Part shown: positions 29,781-43,555 of the stretch, one piece after another | Numbering within the stretch: the first letter of the stretch is position 1 | Layout: every line of letters begins with the position of its first letter | DNA from: Acridotheres tristis | Lineage: Eukaryota; Chordata; Aves; Passeriformes; Sturnidae | Direction of reading: 5' to 3' | NCBI GenBank assembly: GCA_037013685.1 | Contig: CM072886.1 | Span: 61,868,933-61,932,932 of the forward strand | DNA length: 64,000 bases | The notes under the pieces: model-generated | What the model was told of the DNA's origin: nothing | The model's input: only the letters and a program-made list of their open reading frames with translations | Databases searched by the model: none | Program-made: the position numbers and the translations under genes

Positions 29781-32700
29781 TTGTTTGAAACTCGTGTTCC
29801 TCTTCCCCATTAACTGACAACTACGGTAGGGCAGAAAACAAATGATGCCAGACAAAATAAAAAATTGAGCAGTATCACAACATAGGCAGATAGTATTTTC
29901 ATGCTTATTGGATTTTAGAAAGCCTCTTTGCTAAATTAATACTACAACAGTTTACACAATTAACAATTAGCTGGAGGCATACTAATTACTACAAAACAAC
30001 TTCCCCAGCTCCCCCCAGCTCAACATACCCTGGCCTTTCAGGAATTTTTCTTTTTCCTAATGCTAACTCCTTCTATATGTTTACATGTAGAAGTCACCAT
30101 GTCTCCCGTTCTGTCAAGCAAGCCAAGCTCTCCTAGCATCTTGTGAAATAAGCTCTCTTCTTACAACTCAGTTGTTTCTCTAACACCTCATTTGCAGCTG
30201 TCCACTGGAAATCTCATGATTGATTCATCCCTGGAAATTATTTACCTTGTCCACAGTTGAATTAATCCTAATAGTTCATTTCTCAAAAGAGACTCCATAA
30301 CTGAGATTGTTTTCCTCCTAAATCATTCTCACTCAATAACCTGTCACTTGCTGAACTTTTTGGTTTGCTATTTATTTTTTTGTCTGTGCTAGATAAACCC
30401 TTTTCTGTTTTCTCTTCTGCTCTAGAGTTAGTCCACAACTTCTTCGCATATCAAATTAGTTTTCACTTAATGGATTTTATTAGACTGAATAATCACTAAT
30501 ATGTAGGAGAAAAGTCCATTGGTACAAAAGCACCCTGAACTCTACACAGGGATGGAGCATGAGAAAGAGACAGAAGTGCCTTCACCAGACTTCCTCCCAC
30601 CCTGCAACTAGTGAACATTTTCATACCCATTATGGCTTCCCAAATGTGCTGAAAATCAGGGACTCAGCTTTCTATCCTGTTAGCTTTCCTACAGCTTTGC
30701 ATCAGAAACATATTCAATTGTAATAAGAATCAGATACTAAACGACTGGCAGCACAACCCTCTAAATATGTACCAAGAAGCAAAAAGGGAAAAAGTACTTA
30801 TGTCATCCAAACCCATAATGCGGACAGATTTCTTCCAGTCACACAGTTTTGTGGAGACAGAAGCTGAAGCTGCAGGCCCCTCCTGAGGACCTTGCTCTCC
30901 CATCAAGAGACAGAAACTACCCTGCACCTGAGAGCCACATGGACAATGGTGCTCTTTAAAATAAAGGTAAATCTTAAAGGCTTAGGACATTGTGTCAGCA
31001 AAACTGCAATTCCCACATCAGTGGTGGCCTGCAAACCCTGAGCCCATCAAGTACACCAGTTTCATTTCCTACCCTTGTGAACACACGAGTTAACTGAAAA
31101 TAAACTGCGTGGTGTTCAGTGTATCTTCTCCACGAGGCGTGGGCTTCCAGTTTAATATTCAATAATCAGAGAGAATAAATCTATGAGGATTTAAGATTAT
31201 AATCAAGGGAAAATCCTCTTGAGCCAATGGAAACGCTGGTGTGCAAGGTCTGGAGTGATTACATAATCATCTAATTACGACAGAAACTTATTCCTATAAA
31301 TGGCACCATTCCCATTTGATTTAAAATGAGACACAGCCAACTACGTTTTGATCGTCTCATTTATGCAACATCAAAATAGCACTAGCTGCCTTCTACATAA
31401 AAGGAAAAAAAGGGCTGAGTGACATCTCCACAAGATTTATTTCACCCTAATCCACAGAGTAACCCAAGTGATTAAAAATGAAACAATGTGTAAGTCAAAA
31501 CTGCCTCTTAACTTCTTTTGGCCTTAACTCACATACTCTATTAGAAATATGCAATATAGAAATATTATGTACACATAAAAATTTGTTGCAGATTTTTAAA
31601 AATAGCTCACATTTTAAATATCTATTTTTATGACACAATATTTCACCTGCAAAAGCAGATACATCCTGAAAAAGGATGCTGCACAAGCTACAATACCAAA
31701 GACTTATGTTTGTACAGTTTCAGCTCCACTGCCTTGATACAATTTCACATGACATACCTAACACTCAAATAAAACTGACAGAATAGTTTACCAAAATATC
31801 CACATTTTTTGTTCCATTTACTGAAATGAGTAGAGAAGCATTCAGAATTCCTACATGCTCACATGCACACCTCAGCCATCCACACACATCATTAGAACCT
31901 GAGCAGAACAAGTAGTTTAATAAGACACTGCTGGGAAAGGCGGGGCTCAGATTTATGTAAGAACATGCTATAAAGAAGGAATAAATGATTTCTACTGCAG
32001 CTTTTAAAACAACTCTACTATTTTTGAACACTGTAAGAACCAGAATAGCATCATATTTAGTGTACCACTAGAGGAAGAAACAGCGTCAAGAGAAGAAACA
32101 TAAAAAGTGTATAATCTGTTGCTGTACATTTATTTAGTTACAAATCATACTGATGAAATGTCTGCACTTACAGTTACATTTCTAACCTAAAATAGAAGCA
32201 GCATGCCAAAAGAAAGAATACTGTCATTATAAAACTGTTTACAAATTCATTTGCATCACAATAGTCACAGGCAGCAAGAGCCTAGAGAATTTGGTCTTTC
32301 AGCACCTCAAAAAGTACTACAGCTGGTCTTGTTAGAGATTTTGAAAGTAGGTATATCAGTATTTTTCAACCTGTCATTAACCGTAGCCTACATAGGTGGT
32401 GACCAAAGAGATTATCAAAAAATAGTTTTTGCATTATTTTTGTTCTGTCACAAAGCTAGAGATGAAAATGTGATTAAAAAATTAGAATAATTCTGGTTAC
32501 CACAGAACTGTTAACCCTTCCAATATTAATGTTCATATTAAGGCTCCTACTTTCTGCTACCTCTTCCCAGAAGTACTTGGAGTAATATTGCTAAGGCTTA
32601 GATTTCATACTATTCTCCCATTTCATATTCTAATCCTTATAAAATTCCAAGGTTGGCCCCCACCCCACACACAAAACAGCTGCTCTACTGTCCAAGATAT

Positions 32701-34049
32701 GATGGTAAGTAAGGAAAAAAATAAATACTTGCAGCTGTGCCCCTCTATGCCTATACTTCCACTGCAATTTCAGGAAACAACAACAAGTAAAGAGGGACTT
32801 CTGCCAATATGCACAAAGTAGTTAAGAATATAAAATGGATTATACCAGTGGTGTACATATATTGCTTGCAACCCTACACAATTTTGAGAGCACAGTGGTC
32901 ACACCACATTTAGCAGAACAGAGGGTAAATCTTGCCATCTTTAAGTAAACAATCAACTGATCTGACTAGACCTATGGAAAACAAGTATTTCTACAAATTA
33001 AGTATTTCTAATCAACACAAATGAAAAAAGTTCTCCCATATCAGATGAATTACTTAAAACAATATATTCAACTTCACATATTTAACACAAATATCAACTT
33101 TAGTGCTCAAAATTGCAACTCATAGGTAGAGCCTTGATAAAGGCATGCTCCAACAGGTTATTAAATAGCAACTAGTTCCATTTACTCTTATCTTTTGGTC
33201 CTGGACATCCAGTGAAAAAAAATCCACGTGAACAGTAACAGAAAAAAAACTCTTCCAGTGGTTATGTAAAAGAATATAAAAAGAAATAGAGTAGGAATCT
33301 ATGTTTCTACTTCAATTAGCAGTTTTAAACACCATTACTAACAAACTGACAAGATAAAAATGTTATCGGTTGCATGATTAAGAATATTGTTTCATATGAT
33401 AAAGGAGGCTTATATGGATGTAAATAGCATTAGCTGCTTTATTAAAAATATACCTTTAAAATTTACTTACTATTTTATTTATCTAAAGGAAACTAGCATG
33501 ACTATCTATGCTAACATTCACTGCTCTATTTTTTTATTCTTGGTTTTATCTCCAGATAATAATTCTCTCTCTCCTCTCATTCTCTAGTGTCACCCCACCC
33601 TTAGACACGCCTGCTTGAATTTTAGCTAACAGAGTATCTGTGTATTTGAATTCTTTTACTAATTCTGATTAATATTACCTTGACAATAATGCAAAGCGAC
33701 AGACAAAAGCAAAGCAATAAACAAAAGCCCTGAAAAAATAGACATTAAGTCACCATTTCTTTCAAATTTGCTATATCAAGTTGATAATTAACCTGTCATT
33801 TACAGCACATCCTTTGCAAATCAGGCAATGGTGGTAACTGAGGAAATTAATTAAGCTACCTTTAATTTCATTTTGCATTTTACATTAGCTTGGCAAGCTA
33901 AGGTGACAAATGACAAAGACGTTAATAAAGTTCCACCTACGTGAATTCTTCTGGGTATTCTCAGTGTCTCCCGGAGATGACATGGCAGTAAGAAATAAGC
34001 AAGTAAAAAGAAACCCAGCAGTGGTCAAGCGAAAGCTCCAGTTACCAAG

Positions 34050-34340
34050 CAGCCCCAGTGATGTGCATCTTCACTGATGCAGAACAAAGACCTTTGCCAG
34101 CAGGCTGCTTTTCCAAAGCAGTGGTACGGCGACGGGCAGTTTCCGATGGGCCGCTCGCACGCAGATGCAGCTGCACACACATGGATACTTCAACTCGGCG
34201 CCTCCCCAGAACCTGAGCACAAGCTCCCAGCAGCTGGGCTCCACCAGAAATGCAGGCATGTATTTGGGAAGATACCACACGCTGCTGAGCCAAGGGGTGC
34301 TGCACAGACTGAAATCTTCCCAGCGGGATATAATCTGATG
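34050..34340. other. GC-/CpG-richer patch, unidentified
   Basis: About 290 bp with several CpG dinucleotides (TACGGCGACGGG, GGCCGCTCGCACGC, CTCGGCGCC) in an otherwise AT-rich intron. Frames are open on both strands across it, but none resembles a protein I know, and I see no CR1 landmark. Confidence 0.4.
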
Positions 34341-35981
34341 ACACGCAGCTACAGCATGTGCTTATTTGGCAGAGAGGTGGAAGCGTCTGAAAATTATTCA
34401 GGAGCAAGGGGAAAAGCACAGAAGGTTCTGAATTCTTTCTTTTTATTGGGCACTGCTCACAAGGTTCACCCCTTAAAGTGTCTTTCCTTAACATGGCTTA
34501 GCACAGATACCCCACAAACCAGATTACATACTATTCTTACTTCACACATAAAATATTAAATGCCTTGGATGTCATTTTAAAACAAATTAGAACAGTATTC
34601 TCTACTGAAAACTGAATTTTCTATATTACATATCCAGGCTACATTTTCACCAAAAGTGAATAAAAAGAAATAAAATATAAAAGGTTATGCAGTTGAGAAA
34701 AAAAATACAGCATCAGCATATGACTGAGAATCTTTGGTGATGCTGCAGTTATACAACAGTGCATTTATGTTCAAAAACTGTAAGGCATTCCTCAGAATTG
34801 GGAACCCTGGCACACGTTGCCTCTTCAATTTAGGAGCGTGCACCGTGCTGCCAGAAACCAGGATAGCCATAGCAATTCCTTTCTTCTACTTAAAAAGATC
34901 ACATTTTGCAAACCTTCTCTGTGACAATTATCAAAATTGTAGAGACAAGAGGCAATTATATAACAAATACTTCACCAATCAACACCACTAAAAGTAAAAA
35001 TATCCAGAATGTACAAAACTTGGGTTTATTTAACTGGTCAAAATTACACCAAAAATATCTATGTAGAAGATTAAAATAATAATAAATAATCGTGAGATAA
35101 TCCTGCCTTCAGTCTGGACTTCGGTAATTAAAGGATAAATTCAAGTTAGAGCTGTAGACAAAACCAGCTTCTATTTTCTTCCACATCGCTCATTTAAGCA
35201 TTAGAGGCAATTAAAATATTACACCTTTAAATATTTTCTCTTCTACATAAGCTGAGTATGAGAGCACTTATGTTCCCATGAAATTGTTTCCTATTATCTA
35301 CACAGTTTGCTATTCACCCTGGCAATGGCTGAAGAAAATCCCTACTGTTACCCTGGCCTCCTCCACTCCTAACAAAACCAGGATTCTGCCAGGCTGATTC
35401 CAGCAGAGAGTAAACTTCCACCACAGCCAACAGGAGCTGCACTTGCACACCCATGAGGCATCTTATTTTAAGCTGCAATGATGCCAAATTTGTTGTGATA
35501 CATCTGACCTCTGAAAGGGCTTTTGACTTAGTGCAATACTAGATTACAAAGAGAGTAGGAATCAAGGAAAAAAAGAGAGAGCTACATAAAAGCATCACTA
35601 TTAAAATTTGTTGGGAGGATAAACCAGCCCCCTCAAAATGCAAGGCAAAGACAAGATGAGAGGGCATATAGGTTTCTAATGAAATAAAAACCACAAGATT
35701 TTCTAAAAAAATATGTAGATTAAGCAGAATTTAATAGAAAGGAGGGTTCCTTCTCCTTACTGTTATCCAGACAGAATTAACATTTAAAAAAAAATCCTGA
35801 TAAACACAATGTTTCAGAAGTATCAGTAATGTTTGCACTCTATGGGTTATGCTAATTCATTGTCTGAATCCTACTTTCAGGTGACAGCCATCACCCAAAA
35901 TCCTGAAATCTAGTTGAGCACGGAGGCTACAAACTGCACTATCGAATCTACAACATAACAAGTTACATTCTAGCCAAATAC

Positions 35982-36022
35982 ACAACAAACAAACAAATAA
36001 ACAAAGAAACAAATAAATAAAA
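35982..36022. repeat. (AAAC/AAAT)n simple repeat
   Basis: A run of imperfect AAAC, AAAT and AAAG tetranucleotides. Confidence 0.85.
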
Positions 36023-36390
36023 AGGCATTTAAAGCATTAAACCAGAAGTGGTTTGGAGTAGAAGTGACAAAACCAAAACTTATCTTTGATCAGCCAAATT
36101 ACAATGCCACACAATTTATTCTGGAAATCTGACTGTCTTGTTTGCCCATAAATAATCTGGTCTCTATAGAAGCCTTTTGAGACTTCCTTTAGAAACCGTA
36201 CTCTCCATTTACAGCTTTGAAAATTCAGGCCTTTTTCCAATACATAACCACCTTAGTAATTATGAATGCCATTATATCACTAAGATCCACCCAAGGGTGT
36301 CTACCAAAAAAAGCCCTGTTTTCACTTCAGCAGTTGACATTAATAAAAAATGAGCAAAAGGAAAATAATTCCTCATCATATCAAATTATT

Positions 36391-36758
36391 AAGAGCTGGG
36401 GTTTTTCAGCCTGGAGAAGAAATTACTTCAGAGAGACCTCACTTAAGGGGGCTTATAAAAAGGAGGGAGAGGGATTTTTTTAAGGGGAGACAGGGACAGG
36501 ACAAGGGGCAATAGATTTAAAATGAAAGAGTGCAGGTTTAGATTACATGTTAGGAAGAAATTCTTTACCCAGAGGGTGGTGAGGTACTGGCACAGACTGG
36601 CCAGACAGGGTGTGGATGCCTCATCCCTGGAAGTGTTCAAGGCCAGGTTGGAGAGGGCTCTGAGCAACCTGATCTAGCAAGTGGCACCCCAATCCCAGCA
36701 GGGGGTTGGAACTAGATGATCTTTAAGGTCCCTTTCAACCCAAACCATTATATATTGA
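36391..36758 (+). mobile_element. CR1 LINE 3' fragment (plus orientation)
   Basis: The only 3'-end CR1 copy on the + strand. It runs from GAGCTGGGGTTTTTCAGCCT through GACAGGGACAGGACAAGGGG, AGAGGGTGGTGAGGTACTGG, AAGTGTTCAAGGCCAGGTTG and AACTAGATGATCTTTAAGGT to CAACCCAAACCATTATAT. It is 5'-truncated to about 370 bp. Confidence 0.94.
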
Positions 36759-39700
36759 GTTAATTGACAATGCAGCCCTCCTTCGGGCAAAGCACAATAG
36801 AAGTGGGCTTTCTGATGTAGTAATCAAAGGTAGAATTGTAAATAATTTTGCTTCTACAGTTGAAATATGCCAAACCTCCTCTTTTTTATCTCTTCTGCTG
36901 AAATGTAAATTCTATTTCTTGCATAGAAAATATTGTCTGTCCTGAAGACTTGATGCTGATTAACATATTAGATAGATTTACCTCCAGTCATCTGCAAAAT
37001 AAATGCATACACAAGATATCATCCATTGTAGTTTGCTTCACTCCCAGTCTTAATACTTAATCCAGGAAATGTTTTGCTGCCTTGGCAAAGGCAGCTAATA
37101 CATTTTCAATTACACTTCATGCTCAAATTGTGTTGCCAATTGAGAATATAGTCACGTCAGCGAGAGGCAAGCAATTGCTTTTGTGTATTATCCCAGAAAA
37201 CTGAAAACTTCCACTTTTCCTGGGTATCTACTCATAGATAGGATAGGTTCTCAAAGTGCCATTAAGTTTGATAACTCAGTCAAACAGAAGCAGACATGTG
37301 CAACTCAGCACCATCCACCTGTGGATTACAGAAATGTACATTTGAAAGCTCATACATATATTTCAGTGTTGGTAATATCTACAGAGATGTATGAAAACTC
37401 AGTTATTTACTGGGGAGGACTGAAACCGGTGAAAGACCAAGAGTGAACCTTCCTTAAATTCCTCACTTTAAAAGGATTTTAAAACAAAATCACTATTTTT
37501 TAAAAGGCTTGATTTTAAGGCCATACCATTTCAAGGAAGGCAAAGAAGGAGCAAAAATAGAAGATACAAAATCTAGATATTGACCTAGAAACTGTAAACA
37601 CGCGTCCTGAGAAATAGATGCAAGAGTCTGCAAACTTGAAAACATAAAAAGCAAAATCAAGAGCAAGGTAGCTATAAGGACATTTCAGAATCTTGTTTCC
37701 CCCTCCATCTGTCTCATCCTATTACACTAAAATGGAAGACTTAAGCAGTGTAACTTATCTGCCTTTCACTCAAGGTTTGACCAGACGTGCCCAAGTCTCA
37801 AATCTTTCTGTTCCCTCGAGAATGGTTATCATATATAAGAGTCTTGGTCAATTCTTGCCACAAACAACACAGAGCATCCAAAGTTGCAAGGCTCTCCTTC
37901 CACAGCCCGGATGGGAAAGAAACTAGTAAAACACAGTATTAACTAGAAATCCATCAGGATATTTTCAGCTCATAGCAAAATAATGAGGAAAACCTCTGAT
38001 ATCTGACTATAACCTGGAATTTTAATTCCATTTTAGCTTTATTACAAAATAATTAAGCAATTCTTTCCCTTCCTGGTATGACAAAGCAAGAGTTGTCTAT
38101 GCTACAAGATTTAAATATGGAAGTTTTGGACCACAGAAGTGTTAAAGCAGTCACGCTCCATGTGGCTGGAATTAATTTCTACCACAATGTCATCTTACTC
38201 TTGCTCAGAAGAAACATACAGGATTATGTGCTCAAAATGACAGTTCAACTTCAAGAGCAGCTACATCATTGAATGTATGAGCTTTGTCAACCACAAGCTG
38301 TAAAGACCTCCACTGCATATTACTCACACATCTGGAAGGCAATATGAAGAATAGGAAAAAGGAGTTGTATTTTGACAGCCATCAGAACTCAGCAGAATAA
38401 AGAGGATCCCTAGACTGGTTTTAAAAAAAAATCCATTTAACATACTATTTGTTAGAGTAAATAGATTTCAAATAATGGAGAACAAAGACATGGAGTCAGA
38501 CTGTTCCAAATATTGTGTGCTCTTAGAAGAAGGTACAGTGAAAGTCAGGAAATTAAAGTTTGGATATAAATATATTTAAGCTCCTGATAAAAGGACTGGA
38601 AAACTGCGATTTTAACAGCAGCATCTTAGATGCATGAATAGGGATGACAACAAATCTGCATATCACATGTGACACAATGACTTCACCTTGAAGGCAAAAG
38701 CAAGAAAAAACAGCTCTCTACTTCACGGGTCAGTTTCTCAAGGAATATTTTGATAAAGCTTTTAAAACTTATCAGGCCTTGTTTGGGAGAGACCTCTGAT
38801 TCAAAAGGCTGAAAACATATTTTGTTGTATTGTAAATAGAAGTGCTGAAACTGGTCATATGACCTGTTTCTCTGAGCTTGAATGAAACTAATCCTGTCAA
38901 AGCTTAGAAATATGCATGACTCAGTAGCCGAAGCCACGTGCATATTTGCCCTTGCAAAGTTGCTGCCACCTTTCATTGTCCAAAAGCGCTGTGTTGCTGA
39001 TCTCTAAACAGCCTCTAGTGCTTTATTTTTCTTTCCAGAAATGAACTCAAAACACTGCCTCCTGAACTTTTTATTAAAAGGGACTTTTACAAACAATTTT
39101 AAAATCTATTATGTAATAGTTCCTATTTGGATAAATTAGAAATAAACTACACAGCATATTATCATTGTGCAATTCTACTGCTTTTAAAACTTCTTTTTTC
39201 CTACCCTCATTGCTGATTACCCACCCCATTATCTGTTCTACTCTTCCATCTTCTAATGAGATTAACAGTATTCTGTAACTATTTACTACACAATCCTGGT
39301 TGCTCTGGAACTAGAGGAATGTTAACTCAAAAAAGAAAAAAATAAATTAAAAAATTGTACCATGTGCCTAGAAGGATGATGGAATGATTTTAAATCTCAG
39401 TGCAGTCCTAAATGCACTAGGTTTCAAGTGTCAGGAGCAAATAACCATATATGTGCTATCTAATTTCCAGTTTCTCAGCTGTAAAATGAAAATGATACAT
39501 TTCTAAATGATGTAAGAGCACAACCCATCAAATACTAAAATCAAAACCACACACAAATATAAACTAAAATAAACGCTACTATTGCAAGAAATTGCCAAGA
39601 TTCAGAACAGAGCACTTTTTTTTAGCATCTTTATGAGTCTCAGCCAAGACAGGACAGCACAGAGCATAAGCCAGTTCCTACAAGCAGTTCTCCCAAGACT

Positions 39701-42700
39701 GAAATTGGTGCATACCAGGAAGAAACTTGCAGGCTACTCCATATGGCATACCAACGTTCCCATTCATAAATCCACCATCTTTTATAGAAAAGACCTCTGA
39801 AAGATAAAGTACTAAAAAAAGATAAGGAACTGGACAACCTTTGAGATGTTCTGTCCTCACACTCCAGGTACAAAAATGCCAGTGCTGCAGCAGTGTCGAC
39901 AAAGACATCACGCACTCATTCCCTGCCTACTTCAGAGAGAGGTGTTTAACACAAAAAAGCAAGAAAGCGTCTAACCTTCACTTTCAGCATCACAGATTAT
40001 TAAATAATAATCAATTTCAATTACTCTGTAATAGAAAACCCTTCTGGCTGAAAGAAGAGAGACTGGAAAGCTTTTTCCTGCCCCTGCACACTGTGGGTGC
40101 AGCAAACAAAAAAGGAGAATGTCTGGCCCTGTAAAAATAAGTCTTAAAGCAAAAGGAAGAATAGTAAAATTGATTCCTCACATGAAATAGAATACAATCT
40201 GCAACACTAACATGAAAATGGCAGAAATAAATTCTAAAACATTGAAAAATACAAAAATAATTCATAATTTCTTAAAGTAGTATTACATTCTTATTTCATG
40301 CTCCTTATCAATGAGCAAGAGCGTTAGTAGATTCTCAACCCTTTTCAATGCTGCAAACTGGCATATATACATTCCTTGTTAGGGCCCCTTCTGAATGACA
40401 CCTGGTATCTTCAAAGAATATACTTAAAAGATCAATGAATTACAACTTTGTACCTTAACACACACAGTGGGAAGTTATAAATGAAACTAGAAACAATTTG
40501 ATTTCTTGGTTGTATAGATTACACTTCAATATTAAAATCAATAAATACGAGGTATATACAAGGGCACTTAAAACTTTTCAAGGTTACAGACATTTGAAGA
40601 TTTCACAAATTTACCGACTACACTTGTGTACCTATTTTTATTTACACATCCACGAAACTCCAGGGAAGTAAAGTTTTAAAACAGATCTAAGAGGTCTGTG
40701 AAACTATCTACCAGCCTTCTGAGTCACACCTGCATTCTCAGGGTCAGTGCCAGCATAAAATTAGCATTTTTTTCTGTATTCATTGTGCAATTAATGTGAT
40801 GCATCATAGAATTCAAGTTTCTAGAGTTGTGCTATTTTGAATTTCAGACTAGACCATTCAGTTTCTTAATTCCAGTAAAACTTTCTATCCTGAGCAAGGC
40901 ATAAGAACTTATCACTGGTGAACATGAGAGTTGCATCTGGACACTGAAAGAAGTGCATACAACTCTTTTAATGCTTCTACCAAACATATTGAAGGAAGTT
41001 TCTGTGGTACTTTAATTCCTGCATATTCAGATAGCATGATCTTGTATCTTTATGAAAGATATTTTTATTCAAGACATTTACGATCCTTATATCTTGGAAG
41101 CTACTCCTTTTTAGCATATGGTATTCAAATTCACAAATAACAAGTTACTATAATAAAAAATGGCATTTTGCGTTTTTCCATTGGAACAGATTTTAAGGCA
41201 CAATGATTTCAAGTGTAAATGCATTAAAAGATGCAAGTGTATAGGAAGGTATTTTAAACCGTTCTTTTTTCCTAGACCCTGCACTGGGCATTTCAAGAAC
41301 AGAATGCTGAGGAAGACATTTCACTCTGGAAAGTCATGCAAAGATAAATTAGTTAGGATGTAGTCTGTATTTGCAATATTAAAATGTAAAGAACCATCTA
41401 CTCAGCTACTTAACATGTTTCAGTTGGAACCAACTTTTCCTGGCTTCTTTTGCTTTTTAGATGACAGTGTTAGCTGTTAACTTAAGATACACTGCTTGCC
41501 CTTGCTGCTGCCTTTTCCTTCTCCTGAGACAGGATTCCTACGGACACCATCCGAGTTATCTCAGTGTGCTTCATCAACCGGAACTAAAGCCAACCAAGTG
41601 ACAGATCATTTTTGCCAAAATCTACTGAGCCCTGGAAGCAGCTCAGAACAGAAAACTCAAGTAACAGCCCCAAGTTAGATTGGGCAAAGCTGCCCTAGAA
41701 CTGAAACATCTGCCATTACATAATGAATCCTTCACAACTAGGAATCTCCTACTCTCCCTATTTCCAGCTGATCAAAGATAGGCGAGATACTAATGTGAGA
41801 TCCAGAAGGCCAGAAAAAGACTGACTAAAGCCAATATAAAGAATACCTCTACTTCACAATCTGGGTTGACAAAAAAAATTCTAAGATCTGAGAACGCAGT
41901 AAGTCAGAAACCCAAGAACATTTCCTCCAAGCATGTATTTTCAATCAATTGTGCACCTGGATTTTTAGTAGTTTAATCACAATTTCCTGGGAAATGTTAG
42001 CAAAACAGTGAAAGTTGTAGCCAGAATCAAAACACTGAATCTATTGTTTATTTTAAACTTCCTTGTTGTCATCTTCTAGAAGGGTATTAGACTTGCTTGA
42101 CAAGACCATTCTTGAAATTTTCTTAGCTATTACTCCCCTTCTCTTCTGTCAGGTACAAAAACCCACACAAATTAGACTGACAGGTGTTTAATATCCATTT
42201 TCCCCGATTCATCACTCTATGCTTATCTAGCCCTCTCTTGGCTACCAAGCCAAGTCTTTCATAACCAGTACTGGAAATCCGTATACCTCTGTACCCATTA
42301 CAGAACCAATTGCTTAGTTTGGTATAAATTTCAAGGTCAGCACATAGCTAGCACGTTCCTCTTCCATCAAAATAATTGTCTTTGTAAAATACTTACTGTC
42401 AAATAACATTAAAGTCTCTATTAAAATAACAAGGGGCCTAGAGAGAAACTACTTTGTAAACCACTCTCCTGGCTTCCAGAAACTCACTTAAAACGCCTGA
42501 TCAATACAAACAAAAAAACAGGATTCACTGCTCTCACAAGCACTAGGTACAACAAAGCAGCTGCCTTGCTCTGGATCAGAAGGAGCCTGGCATTATCTTC
42601 CATTTTGTATTGAATTGTTCTATGTTGAAAGCTGTCAAATCCATCAGCAAAAGGGTTGGTTCGGTAAGTTACAGAAAAAGTGTCATTTTACATAATCTGT

Positions 42701-43532
42701 GTTGCTTATCTGTTACTGTAACTGTTATTTTCCTTTTGTAGCATCACAGAGATAGTACTGAACTGAAAAAGCAAAGGAATGCAGCTGATAGAAATTTCCA
42801 TGCCTCCTTTCAATTTCAAGAGACAACTGATTGACATAAGTCAATGCACCTGACTTTATTCTCATAAATACTAGTCACAAAACCACAGTCCCATCCTATC
42901 CAAAGGAAGAGATAATAGCAATTCTCAAGCTGATCAAAAAGTAACATCAGTAGGTAAAGTAAGCCCCAGTTCAGGATTTACTGAAAATGGGACTCTGTTC
43001 CATCTATGTACCAGAGACAAAGCAATAGTACATGGCACAGTTTCCAGACATTACATCATATGTTGGACAAATATTTGTATATATCATCGAGTATCTCCAA
43101 TAAATTAAGCTACAAAAATTAAATTTGCATAATACTGTGAAAATTCCCTGGAAACAGCCAGACAAAAATCTAACATATAACAGCCTGCAACATGTGCCAA
43201 AAATACATCCGTGCTAGAAAAGACATCAACTAGTTGAAGACAAAGCCCTTAACTACAAATACTGAACACCAAGGGAAAGGCTTGAATCAGATAAGGGAAT
43301 CTCTCAAACCTAAATAAGACAACAAAGTATCTGTGCTCTCCCTACACTTAGGACTCTCCCAAAGAAAACAGTAGCAAGAACAGGTAAAATGAAAAATACA
43401 CAGCCTGCTGGGTCAACAAAAAATGAACACTGTCAAATGTAGAAGGGCATAAGCCCCTTCCTAGTTTCAGTTAACACACAAATTACTGTAAGTCTTACAA
43501 ACATTTAAGTAGAAAATAAAAATAGAATTTAC

Positions 43533-43555
43533 CTTTGAATGTCTCCAGTTCCTTC
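43533..43555 (-). CDS. DTNBP1: DTNBP1 exon 7, a 23-nt microexon
   Basis: The exon is only 23 nt. Acceptor CTTCTCCAACAG precedes it and donor GTAAAT follows. It completes Arg, encodes KELETFK, and leaves one base of an alanine codon. It supplies exactly the residues found between exon 6 and exon 8 in other vertebrate dysbindins, so its presence is required for the frame. It sits between introns of 11.5 kb and 30 kb. Because 23 is not a multiple of three, skipping shifts the frame. Confidence 0.93.

Larger units (their letters stand above)
13435..43532 (-). other. DTNBP1: DTNBP1 intron 7, 30.1 kb
   Basis: The largest intron in the window, GT-AG, between the microexon and exon 8. It is mostly AT-rich unique sequence. 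Recognised contents are five CR1 LINE fragments (listed separately), a TTTC microsatellite, a TA-rich block near 27.95 kb and a GC-richer patch near 34.1-34.4 kb. The stretches 13.4-16.7, 17.1-20.4, 20.96-26.4, 29.8-36.3 and 36.8-43.5 kb otherwise show no gene, RNA or repeat that I can support. Confidence 0.85.

Noticed and set aside
34042..34559. Overlapping open frames of 150 and 160 codons on opposite strands
   Set aside because: No recognisable domain, no splice context and frames open on both strands, as expected from GC-richer composition. Kept only as a CpG-patch finding.
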